Below are positions 46,301-57,171 of a DNA stretch of 60,000 nucleotides, one piece after another. The notes below the pieces were generated by a model. The model made no database searches, was not told the origin of the DNA, and saw nothing but the letters and a program-made list of their open reading frames with translations. Both the position numbers and the translations under genes were made by a program. Origin of the DNA: Adiantum capillus-veneris (taxonomy: Eukaryota > Streptophyta > Polypodiopsida > Polypodiales > Pteridaceae); the NCBI GenBank assembly GCA_014529385.2, contig CM043955.1, positions 134,800,108 through 134,860,107 on the forward strand. Direction: 5' to 3'. Each line of letters begins with the position of its first letter. Position 1 is the first letter of the stretch.

Positions 46301-47242
46301 CAAAGTGTTGGCCAGGACCCTGTGGCCTTAGGGTCATAGGGCTTCTAACAAACACAAAGATCACCCTATGGCCTTAGAATCATAGGGTTTCAAGCTATCA
46401 AAAAGAGCACCATGTTGCCTTAGGGCTATAAGGTTTCTTAGACAAAGAGCATCGTATGGCCTTAGGGTCATAGGGTTTCGAACTAGCAAAAAGAGCACCA
46501 TGTGGCCTTAGGGCCATAGCATTATTTACACAAAGAGCACCCTGTGGCCTTAGGGACATAGTGCTTCTAACTAACACAAAGAGCACCCTATGGCCTTAGG
46601 GTAATAGGGTTTCAAACAATAAAAAAGAGCACCATGTGGCCTTAGGGCCATAGGGCTTCTAAGTAACACAAAGTGCTAGGCATAGGGTTTCAAGATAGCA
46701 AAAAGAACACCATGGGGCCTTAGGGCCATAGGGTTCTTACAGAAAGAGAACCCTATGGCCTTAGGATCATAGGCTTCTAACTAACACAAAGAGCACCCTA
46801 TGGCCTTAGTGTATAGGGTTTCAAACTAGCAAAAAGAGCACTGTGTGGCCTTTGGGCCACACGTAGGGTGCCTTAAACAAAGAGAACCATGTGGGCTTAG
46901 GGACCTATGGCTTCTTACTAATACAAAGAGCACCCTATGGCCTTAGGGTCATAGGGTTTCAAGCTAACAAAAAGAAAACCATGTGGCCTTAGGTCCATAG
47001 GGTTTCTTATAGACAGAGTACCTTGTGGCTTTAGGGACATAAGGCTTCTAACTAACACAACCCTATGGCCTTAGGATCATAGGGTTTCAAGCTAGCAAAA
47101 AGAGCACCATGTGGCCTAAGGGCCATAAGGTTTCTTACACAAAGAGCACCCTATGGCCTTAGGGACATAGGGATTCTAACTAACACAAATGTTGGTCATA
47201 TGGTTTCAAGCTAGCAAGAAGAGCATCATGTGGCCTTAGGGC
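40318..47242 (+). repeat. Satellite array, 42-46-bp palindromic monomers
   Basis: Roughly 150 diverged monomers. Three types alternate: one with ACCATGTGGCC and a TTTCTTACACAAA end (42 bp), one with ACCCTGTGGCC and a CTTCTAACTAACACAAA end (46 bp), and one with ACCCTATGGCC and a TTTCAAGCTAGCAAAAA end (46 bp). In order they make a 134-bp higher-order unit that is often disturbed. The core of each monomer pairs CCCTATGGCC or a variant with GGCCATAGGG across TTAG. The second half of the array (44.05 kb on) repeats the first (40.44 kb on). Confidence 0.97.
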
Positions 47243-47339
47243 GGGTGTTGTCACTAAACGAGCGATGAAAAGCGAGCGAGTGAGGAAAAGCGAGCGAAGA
47301 AAAGGGAAGGATACTATTCAATGACAACATTTTAACTAT

Positions 47340-48820
47340 AGGTTGAATTTTTTTTGTTCCTTAAAAATGGATCTTATGTGAAATGATTATTATTTTACAA
47401 AGTCTTCAAGTGAAAATCTAAGGAAATTTTGACCATGATATACTATGTCGTATTTACGTACTATGTCAGGGGGTTTGTGTATCCACATAATCTATATATA
47501 AAAAAAAGGCATGAATAGAGGATTGTGTTTGTCTTGACACACTTCAAGTACCATAGTTCTCAATGTGAAGCACGACTATTGGTTGAAACACAATTGTGTG
47601 AAGCATTTTTTGGGTTCTTCATATCTAGTTACATGTGTAGAATTGTGTCTCACACCGTTCTTTTTATAATAAACACCTTTAGTACCTCATCATAACATTT
47701 AAAGGGATAACTTCCAAAATCTTTCTAAAATGGTGTGATGAAGGTAGGTGCTATCTATTCTATTAGAGGCCTACGTTCAGCCAATACAAAAACCATGTAT
47801 GGCTCATTTCTCACTAGTATCATTGTAATTTCTCTTAGTTTAATGTAATATTTGTACTAGTAGAGCCGTCATTCTCCTTGCTATACCAATCATGATCTTC
47901 AAGTTCCTTGAAGATGGAGTTCATAATTTAATAGCATTGAGATCTTTCTTAGCTACCAAAGTTGTATGAATTCTTCTAGGATTATAGTATATTGAAGTTC
48001 CTTCAAGGCAATCCTAAAAATGTTATAAGATTAAATTAGTGAAGTTTAAAAAATTGTAAAACCCTAATGGCACTATCAAAGAAAAGTACAGCCCAACGTA
48101 ACCTTGAGTTGAAACCGACCAGTTGATGAGAGGATATAGAGAAGAAAAATGTTGTTCAAAAATTGAAAAAGGTTATGGATCTATATTCTTTTTAAAAATC
48201 AGCTACAAAGAAAAAATAGAATGTATACTTAATTAGAGCCAAATTCTCCATTTGGATTAGTATGTTTTTTAATAATATAAAGGGGACTTTCTCGTTAACA
48301 CTAGAGTATACAACATTGAGAGGAATGGGTGTATGAAGAGGGACGTAGTGGAGGGGGCTCTTGGAAGATGCTTTTGTGAAGCAATTATGCTACAAGCCTT
48401 TATGGGCACATCATTAGAATACCATAGCATTGAAGTTGTATCATCATCACATCATCAACAAAAATACAATTGTGCATGCACAGTAGTAGGTGTGTCAAAT
48501 CTTTGTTGAGCCGCTTGATTAAAGAGAATCATTAGGAGATTCGGTTTGGTGATGCCTTTTAAAGTGAAAAATATGAAAGACGGGGTGGGAAATGCAAGGC
48601 ACCACGTGGTGGACAGTGAGAGGGATGCTAAGAGAAAGACATGAAATGGAATGTTTATTAATGTCTGCAAAAGGCCTAATAGACCTATGAGACCAAAACG
48701 CTTACAACATCATCAGATTTTTCAAGTATCCATTACAAAAATAAAGATGAAAGTACTTAATGATAACCATTAATCAAAAAGAAAAAAAGAAACCGAATCA
48801 AAAGTTAGGCTTAGTTCAAT
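47340..48820. other. No gene recognised inside insertion
   Basis: AT-rich, with stops in all frames. No transposase, RNA gene or repeat partner seen. Confidence 0.5.
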
Positions 48821-48834
48821 GCGGGTGTTGTCAC
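48821..48834 (+). repeat. Second copy of insertion's left terminus
   Basis: GCGGGTGTTGTCAC is identical to 47,241-47,254. It may mark a related element nested inside the first or a duplicated end. Confidence 0.5.
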
Positions 48835-49013
48835 ATGAATTCCCTCATGGACTGTTGCATCATAGAATCAATATGTTCCTCTGTGAAGACTCGCATGGGG
48901 GTTGCTCTATGCTTCCCAATAATAGCCTAAATGCATCGGTGATAGAGGGAATTGCACCGTAATCTTCAATGAGGGCGAGGATGTTTGGACTTACTAATCT
49001 TGTTGCTTGCGAG

Positions 49014-49020
49014 GGGGGGG

Positions 49021-49090
<70 letters not shown>
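49014..49090 (+). repeat. G-run and (GA)n microsatellite
   Basis: A run of about nine G followed by about 34 GA units. Confidence 0.98.
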
Positions 49091-49093
<3 letters not shown>

Positions 49094-49140
49094 AGTGTAC
49101 TGTGTGCAATCTCTACCCTTTTTGGCTGTGCTCACATGTA

Positions 49141-49225
49141 AGAGATCCCACAATGGGATTGCAGGCATTGTGTGCGCTTGTAGACTTTGGAGATCCCACA
49201 AGGGGATTACGTGCACTGCATATTT
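49141..49225 (+). repeat. ~48-bp tandem duplication
   Basis: Two diverged units start AGATCCCACAA(T/G)GGGATT near 49,141 and 49,190. Each contains the short inverted repeat ATCCC/GGGAT. Confidence 0.65.
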
Positions 49226-49583
49226 GTCTTCCTAGAGGTATGTGTGTGCACATGCGTGTTTTGGTTAAACCAAGCCCGAGAGAAGGGCCATGGCCAGTAT
49301 GCAATATGTAGAGGGTATTTGGGAGGGCATGTGGTTGTACACGATGGTAAGAAACTATTGTGAGGACCAATGGACGCAAGTATACGGTAGGGTGTCCATC
49401 TTGCTGCAAACAAGGGCAATCGGGGCACCTGCTTGTAGATTAGAGAAGCAATGGCGAGGGTTTGGGATGATGCCCACTATGCTAGCAAGCCCTTACATTA
49501 TTAGAATATATTGGACAAGACTCTCGTCTTCCATTCTCCTCAATTCCTCAAGCCTCCACAAGAATTGGCATTGTTTCATATTG

Positions 49584-49685
<102 letters not shown>

Positions 49686-50046
49686 AAGCACCTTCCAGCT
49701 AATTCTACTCCATTTTTCTAAAAACGTAATTCTGAGCTGCCCCTCATACCTTGTGCGGTTTAAGCTTTGAATCCCTGCCCGCTCAAAGACATCAGATTTT
49801 ACTTTTACCACCGCTAGGTGCTCCATGGTTGGCCATTAACCTCTGCATAACTTTGCCACAATCTTTAATAACCCAACAACCCATTGCCAATTGGGTGCCC
49901 ACGTTGTCGCCGAAAACATTGCTAACACCTTCCGAGACTACTCCCCCCTATTGATGCAGACGAACCTGCACGTTACATGATCATGCTCATTGCAAAAAAC
50001 AATAGGAACAAGGATATTCACCAAGCTGGTATGAACTAGTGTGTTG

Positions 50047-50640
50047 ACCCAGGCTCTTCACGAGCGTATAAACTCTTGCGTTTGGAAACGCAAGTCACAC
50101 CAGTACGGTGATCCACTTGACACTTGTCACAGTAGGTGCACTTAATGCTAAGTTTTGTAACTGAACAAGCTCAAAACGCAACAAGAAGATGTGTTTACCC
50201 AGGCTCTTCACTAGCATATAAACTCTTGCGTTTGGAAATGCAAGTCACAACAGTACGGTGATCCACTTGACGCTTGTCACAGTAGGCGCACTTAATGCTA
50301 AGTTTTGTAACCGAACAAGCTCAAAACTCAACAAGGAGATGTGGTGACCTGGGCTCTTCACAGAAACGCAAGTCAGAGTAGTACGGTGACGAACTTGAGG
50401 CTTCTTACAGTGGGACCATAAATCAAGGTGGTGAATGGATGATCAACAATCGATATGGTGTTCACCCAGGTATAAGCTCAAGGTGGTGCAAGGTATCAGC
50501 TCAAGTGTTTTGAAATGCAGCAAGGAGAGGTGTCATGACCCGCGTTCTTCACCAGGATATAAACTCTTGTGTTTGGAAACGCAAGCCATACTAGGTCGGT
50601 GATGAACTTTGATGATTTCTACAGTAGGATCACAAAGCAA
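50047..50640 (+). repeat. 150-bp tandem repeat with conserved hairpin
   Basis: Units begin with ACCCAGGCTCTTCAC at 50,047 and 50,197, ACCTGGGCTCTTCAC at 50,347 and ACCCGCGTTCTTCAC near 50,538. Units 1, 2 and 4 contain a hairpin with arms CTTGCGTTT and AAACGCAAG at 50,075-50,094, 50,225-50,244 and 50,566-50,585. Unit 3 has lost the left arm, and unit 3 to 4 spacing is longer. Confidence 0.85.
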
Positions 50641-50649
50641 GGTGGCTAA

Positions 50650-51700
50650 TGGATAATCAATTATTGGTATGATCAGCCTATAAAACTCCAACCACACGTT
50701 ATCGCGGCTTGATAGTGCAATACAAGTGGAATTAGAAAGGGTGTAAAACCTTTTATCTTTTCACCTTTATTTATTGCCATATATGCTTGAGTGTGGGGGG
50801 ACTTATATTCGGTCATAAAGATGCATGTTTCCATGTTTCCAAGATGCTTCATTTTTAGAGCTCGTGAGACACCAAGGACGATGTGTGATAAGCCCTGTTT
50901 AAGATCAAGAAGCATTTCAAATCAAAATTTCATCTAGGGGGTCTATGAGGATGATATATGGTTGGTCATTGGACCCATGCTTTTCACCTTCACTTAATCT
51001 ACTCTCTTTTTTGTAGGCCATCTACTCTTTTTGCAAGATAGTGTTTGGGAAGATCTTCTTTTCATAAGTGGCATGGTTTCCTCCTACTAAAGATGTAAAC
51101 CGGCAATATTATTAGAAATTTCCAAATTTGTAGGATTTTTGAACTATTTCTCATATTGTTTACAGGTTTTTCCCTTTGCCATCATTTGCAACCGGCTAAT
51201 CTTGATTTCTAGCCAGCTCAAGGCTAGATTGAGGCACACCCATTGCAAGATGGGAGATACGTGGCATTAGAATTTCATCCTAGACGAGCAAGTTATGCTT
51301 AGACAACTTGTTAGTTTCTTCAAAATTACATAAATTTTGCAGCACCGCAAGGGTGTGGATTTCAAAGCCTAACCAATTTTTTAATGGTCTTCTCTCCACC
51401 TATCATACTCTGCATTTCAATGTCATATTTGAACAGTCATCTTCATGTAACCAATGGCAATAAAAATAGTGGCGAGGTACCCCTCCCCTATTCCATTCAC
51501 CGGCATGTCAATTTAGTCAATGTACTTTGCCTAGCCAACAACCTCACAATGAATATAGTAAAACCATCTCATCCCTTGACAACATGCCCATACATAATGA
51601 CTAGTTTTTGAATGCAATTTTCCTCTCTTTGATTATGTGCATGCATGCAGATGCAAGCTATTTATCTTCATATAGTTGCTATTTAGCCTTTTGGCTTCAC
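50650..51700. other. No gene recognised
   Basis: Short open frames only, none with recognisable motifs. Confidence 0.5.
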
Positions 51701-51703
51701 AAA

Positions 51704-51706
<3 letters not shown>

Positions 51707-51769
<63 letters not shown>
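51707..51769 (+). repeat. (CT)n microsatellite
   Basis: About 31 CT units. Confidence 0.98.
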
Positions 51770-51770
<1 letters not shown>

Positions 51771-51912
51771 GTTCTCGCTAAGAGGTTGTTGGATCCTCTG
51801 TCACTTAGGGCTACATGATTCTCTCCTAATTTCAAGATCTCGATTCTCCTCTTGAGATCCTACATCCTACATATTCAAGGGAGATCCTACTTCATAGCAA
51901 CATCCAACAGCC

Positions 51913-51913
51913 T

Positions 51914-51982
<69 letters not shown>
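51913..51982 (+). repeat. (GT)n(G)n(GA)n compound microsatellite
   Basis: About eight GT units, a run of about 19 G, then about 17 GA units. The G run could form a quadruplex. Confidence 0.97.
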
Positions 51983-51983
<1 letters not shown>

Positions 51984-52612
51984 ATTTATGATCCTATAGG
52001 GTACATTGTAGAATAGTAAACTTTATGTTATCTAGCCTTTCAAGTTGCAATTGGATTTCAATCCACATGTAAGTTCCTATATAGCATACATCCAAGCTAG
52101 CACATCTTACATGGTGCAATTATCACCAACTAAGGGGATGGTTGAGCCCCCCCACAAGGAAGATACACAACTTTCATTTGCAATCACTCGGATCCAAGCC
52201 AACTGAAAGAAATCGGTAGCAAATTGATAAATAAATACATTCAATCATTTCAATCTCAAGAATTAAAAATGAAAGGACAAACAAAAATATACACCATATA
52301 GTCATACACTCAATTTTCTATGGCCTTCCACATTAGAAGTGCATGTCCTTATGATATGGCCCACTTGGTGTACCTCTAATATGCTGTATAAAAATAGGAA
52401 AATTTGGCTTTAAACTCCCAAAATTTATATGTATGCCAAGGCCTTGGTGGTTTCCTACACTATCCATTTACAAAAAGGTTCCACAACTCATTAGCACCCA
52501 ATTGAGGATTATTTTGAGAGGAATCTATGCAAGTTTCCTTAAGTGGATACTCTAGCAATTTATTTATTTCTTTGTAGCAATTTGGGCATTCCTATCTGAT
52601 CAAATACAAGAG

Positions 52613-52700
52613 TGATTTCGAGAATTACTCGAATCAAACCCATGACGTGGGTCACAAAGATCGAATGCTCAACCAACCAAGCTAGCTCTCGTTGGCTACT
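52613..52700 (-). other. tRNA-derived SINE-like head (pol III A and B boxes)
   Basis: On the minus strand TAGCTTGGTTGG (52,673-52,684) fits an A box, and GGTTTGATTCGA (52,629-52,640) fits a B box with one C-to-T change; the spacing is as in tRNA genes. The stretch between (GAGCATTCGATC, then GTGACCCACGTCATGG) resembles tRNA-related heads of plant SINEs. No folded acceptor stem with a full tRNA is seen, so it is not a tRNA gene. The SINE tail was not defined. Confidence 0.5.
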
Positions 52701-52933
52701 CTAGAATTTGTTAAACTTGTTTGGTTCCACTATTAGAAACTACATATATACAAAGAAAGCTACATTTCCAAAAATCATATCATAGAGACACGATGAAATT
52801 ACGCAATTTATGTGGAGATTGAAACCATCCACAGTGTGGTTATTATGTGAGAGACTCAAAATCCAAACCAAATAGAGAATGTGGAGCACAATTTGTAGCA
52901 CAAATTTAACTCTCTATGTATGAGTTTGTAGCG

Positions 52934-52935
<2 letters not shown>

Positions 52936-52986
<51 letters not shown>
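52936..52986 (+). repeat. (GA)n microsatellite
   Basis: About 25 GA units. Confidence 0.98.
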
Positions 52987-52989
<3 letters not shown>

Positions 52990-53312
52990 TATAATCAAAG
53001 AGCACAAAGTTTCATGAAAGTTGAAGGTACAAGAGAAGGCACTCTCTCGTATGAATTAGATAGAAGAGGAGGTTAAATAACTATAATGCGATAAAATTAT
53101 TATCCCTAAAACGTGAAGTCGATGTTTTGACCCACATCAATTGTGACTATAGGATGCCTTAAATTAAGCTCACATGTCACCTATTCATACACTTCATTTT
53201 ATATCAACATTATTGAGGAAAAATCTCACCATTGAAAGTTTTGGGTTATGCTGAAATTTTGCCCTTGCTCGATTTTTGCCGCTCATTACCTGCTCGCTAA
53301 ATGATATAACCC

Positions 53313-54900
53313 CCTTAGGGCCATAGGGTTTCTTAGACAAAGAGCACCCTGTGGCCTTAGGGCCATAGGGCTTCTAGCTAACACAAAGAGCACCCTATGT
53401 CCTTAGGGTCATAGGTTTTCAAGCTAGCTAAAAGAGTACCATGTGGCCTTAGGGCCATAGGGTTTCTTACACAAAGAGCACCCTGTGGCCTTAGGGCCAT
53501 AGGGCTTCTACCTAACACAAAGAGCACCCTATGGCCTTAGGGTTATAGAGTTTCAAGCTAGCAAAAAGAGCACCATGTGGCCTTAGGGCCATAGGGTTTC
53601 TTACACAAAGAGCACCCTATGGCCTTAGGGACATATGGCATAGGGTTTTTAACTAACACAAAGTGCACCATGTGGCATAAGTCCATAGGTTTTATTACAC
53701 AAAGAGAACCCTGTGGCCTTAGGGCCATAGGGATTCTAACTAACACAAAGAGCACCCTATGGCCTTAGGGCTGTAGGGTTTCAAGCTAGAAAAAAGAGCA
53801 CTATGTGGCCTTAGGGCCATAGGGTTTCTTACTCAAAGAGCACCCTGTGGCCTTAGGGCCATAGGGTTTCAAGCTAGAAAAAATAGCACCATGTGGTCTT
53901 AGGGCCATAGGGTTTCAAGCTAGAAAAAAGAGCACCATGTGGCCATAGGGTAGGGCCATAGGGTTTCTTATAGAGAAAGCACTCTCTTGCCTTAGGGCCA
54001 TACGGTTTCTTACGGACAAAGCACCCTGCGGCCTTAGGACCATAGAGCTTCTAGCTAACACAAAGAGCACCCTATGGCCTTAGGGCCATAGGGTTTTTAG
54101 CTATAAGAAAAACGACCCTGTGGTGTGAGGACTATAGGGTTACTAGCTAACACAAAGATCACCTTGTGGCCTTATGGCTATAGTGTTTCTAACTAACACA
54201 AAGGGCACCCTATGGCCTTAAGGTCATATAGTTTCAAGATAGCAAAAAGAGCACCATGTATCCTTAAGGCCACACGGTTTCCAACTTACACAAAGAGCAC
54301 CCCGTGGCCTTAGGTCCGTAGAGTTTCTAGCCATCATAAAGAGCACCATGTGAAATTAGGGCCATAGTGATGCAAGATTTAACAAAGAGCTCTGTGTGGT
54401 CTTAGGGCCATAGGGTTACTATCCATCACAAAGAGCACCCTGTGGATTTAGGGACATAGGATTTCTAACCACCAAAAAGAGCACCCTATGGCCTTAGGGC
54501 ACCATGTGACCTTAGGCTCATAGGATTTCTAGCTAACAAAAAGAGCACCCTATGGCCTTAGGACCATAGTGGTTCTAGATAACAAAAATACCACCATGTG
54601 GCCATAGTGTTTCTAGCCATCATAAAGAGCACCCCATGCCCTTAGGGACATAGGGTTTCTAGCCATCATAAAGAGAACCCTGTGGTCTTAGGGCTATGTA
54701 AAGCTATTTGTGATGGTTAGAAACACTATGGCCCTAAGTCCACGGGTACTCTTTGTGATCGTTAGGGTTTCTAGCCATTACAAAGAGCATCCTATGGCCT
54801 TAGGGTAACACAAAGAGCACCCTGTGGCCTTGGGGCCATAGTGTTTTTAGCCATCACAAAGAGCACCATGTGGCCTTAGGAATTCTAATTCAATTAGAGG
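53313..54900 (+). repeat. Satellite array, right part
   Basis: Same monomers as 40.3-47.2 kb, about 35 of them, more uniform at the left end and increasingly diverged to the right. A short inverted segment lies near 54,690-54,765. Confidence 0.95.
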
Positions 54901-54940
54901 GCACCCTATGGACTTAGGACCCAAAGACATGCAAAGGCAA

Positions 54941-55720
54941 AGGGGTTTTTATCACTACATGCATTGTCATGTAGACATGGGGGTGCACTTACGTGATACC
55001 CATGAATATAGGCATTGACCAATAAAGACAAGGTTATAACCCGGTGGTCTTGACCTCCGTGCACCTCTAGATCGAGGTGTGCGGGGATCGGGCATGGCTA
55101 GCGAATGTGAGGCAGTTTACAATGTGATAATGTATAAGCTCTAACAGGACATTTATGCCACTCAATGGCACCTACATGGGAACTATGTACATATGAAATC
55201 TCATTATATTAGAGTGCACTCTGTGTCCCTAGGTCCATAGGATGCCAATGTGGAATCTCTAAAGGGTATTTAGGCAACTCAAGCGCATCCAAATGGGCAC
55301 CATGAACATAGGAGCTTTGATTCGATTAGAGGGAACCCTATGGACCTAGGACCCAAATACTATAGATTAGTTAGTCAAGGCTTACAAAAGAGGTCACAGC
55401 TTAGAAATAGAGTAGAAGGAAAAGGGGTTTTTCCCACTACATGCATTGTCATGTAGACATGGGGGTGCACTTACGTGACACCCATGGATATAGGCATTGA
55501 CCAATAAAGACAAGATTATAACCCGGTGGTCTTGACCTCCGTGCACCTCTAGACTGAGGTGTACGGGGATCGGGCATGACTAGAGAATGTGAGGTAGTTT
55601 ACAATGTGATAATGTAGAATCTCTAAGGGGACATTTATGTCACTCAATGACATCTACATGGGAACCATGTACATATGAACTCTCATTAGATTAGAGTGCA
55701 CCCTGTGGCCATTGTAGAAA
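54941..55720 (+). repeat. 492-bp tandem duplication with conserved hairpins
   Basis: Unit 1 is 54,941-55,432; unit 2 starts at 55,433 and is recognisable to about 55,712. Both contain a hairpin with arms CTACATG and CATGTAG, one with arms CACCTC and GAGGTG, and an AAGAC...GTCTT pairing around TTATAACCCGG. Degraded satellite words (GTGCACTCTGTG, CACCCTATGGAC) lie between, so the unit is part of the decayed satellite edge. Confidence 0.88.
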
Positions 55721-56060
55721 CTCTAAAGACATCGTGGTCACTCAAGTGCATCCAAATGGACGCCATGGACATAAGAACTTTGATAAATTAGATGGCACCC
55801 TATGGACCTTGGGCAATAGGGTGTTAGTGTAGAGGCTCTAAAGGGGCATTTAGGCCATTCAAGGGCTACTAATTTGGACCCCTATGGCCCTAGGTCCACA
55901 AGGTTCCTCTAATTTCATAAGAGGACGTGTGATCCTAGTACCATAGGGTGGCCTAGGTACACTTGTAGAACCATTTTGTTGGCACCCTTTGGACCTAGGA
56001 CCATAGGGTTTAACATAGAGGGGACTCTATGGCCCTAGGTCCAATATCTATCTTGTCTAC
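55721..56060 (+). repeat. Decayed satellite monomers
   Basis: Words such as GGCACCCTATGGACCT, GACCATAGGG and TCTATGGCCCTAGG recur at 50-100-bp spacing, without the regular 42-46-bp period. Confidence 0.65.
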
Positions 56061-56086
56061 ATATATGTCATTATTTTTACAGAAAA

Positions 56087-57171
56087 TGTCTCAGAAGAGA
56101 ATGTTGAAGTCAGTTGATGCAACAAGCTCAACACCAAGTTCTTGGTATCTTGATTTTCACTTGCCAAATGGTGGAAGTTATGAGAAAGTCCACTTGTTCT
56201 TTCAAGATAAAGAGCAATTTCCCTTCAAGGACTGCGGGATTGTTAAGGACATAAAGAAAGATTGTTCAGATCTTGCAATGTCTCCATGCCTTGGAGTAAA
56301 GCTACTCAATGGTGACTCCTACTTGCTGGAGCCTGTGGCCTTTGCTCAAAACTTGGTGAAGGTTTTGTTGGAGTGACAATGACAAAATCAGGGTGGGTGG
56401 AGCTTCAAGATGACACTCCAAGTGAGATAGACTTATATATTGAGGGCTTTAAGAAAGTCACTAAATATTTAGGTAAATTGAGCAGCACAAAGAAGAATAA
56501 GAAGAAAAAGAATGAAGAAACAGGTAAAGCAAGCCACGCTAAGACTCTCAAGGAGAGTTAGACTCCCTCACTTGGAGGCAATACTAGAAATGTGGCCGAA
56601 GAAAATCTTTCAATTACACCCTTACAGACTCAAGAAGAGGGACATTCTAGTGGATTTGCAACCCTAACAGTGGAAACCCCCTCAGTGGCGGTGGTTGTGG
56701 ACTCAATATCCTTAGCTGTGTTGGAGTCTATTATACAGCCCAAAGAAAAAGATCTTGGTAAAGAAGTTGCCAAAACTTTTAAGAGTGGGCTAGATGATTA
56801 CGTATGGACAAGCACCCATAGTGCAAGGACATGAACTTTATAATCATGTTCACATGGTTGTTGCAGAGTGGGAGGAGAGAAATTTGGTTTGTTTGGGGAA
56901 AACCTACTCCACACAAAGACTACCAGAAGCTTCCCGTCCTCACAACGATGAAAAAGGTGGAACATCTAGCAATAGTGGAGTATTCACTCGAAGTCAGGAC
57001 AAGACTTTCCTAGCAGCTGATCAAGAAAAAGTGAGTCTTTTAAAGAGTATGAAATCTTTATCATCCTTAAAAGGTATTGAAGAAATTATGCTTGCCCAAA
57101 CATTGGGATACAAGGATCTTGCTATCAAAGTACATGATGCCAATTATAGAATATTTAAAGATTCAGTATAA
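56087..57171 (+). pseudogene. Unrecognised broken gene (~360 codons)
   Basis: The first ATG considered is 56,087 (MSQKRMLKSVDATS), just after a pyrimidine-rich stretch ending ATTTTTACAG, which looks like a 3' splice site. The frame holds through WYLDFHLPNGGSYEKVHLFF and LLNGDSYLLEPVAF, stops at TGA 56,374, and continues in another frame from 56,379 (WVELQDDTPSEIDLYIEGF, then a Lys-rich run). That frame has one TAG at 56,559 and is open again to about 56,800, after which the first frame reads on to 57,171 (SLKGIEEIMLAQTLGYKDLAIK). Two frameshifts and a stop mark it as dead. The family is unknown; no retroelement enzyme motif was seen. Confidence 0.45.

Noticed and set aside
41190-46586. Minus-strand ORFs up to 135 aa with repeated MALRPHGALF / SLKPYG-type peptides
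   Set aside because: They are translations of the satellite. The 134-bp unit is not a multiple of three, frames change from unit to unit, and no start or promoter is associated.
40318-47242. CRISPR-like array (short repeats with spacers)
   Set aside because: Both core and linker are repeated and diverge together; there are no unique spacers, and the context is plant nuclear repeats.
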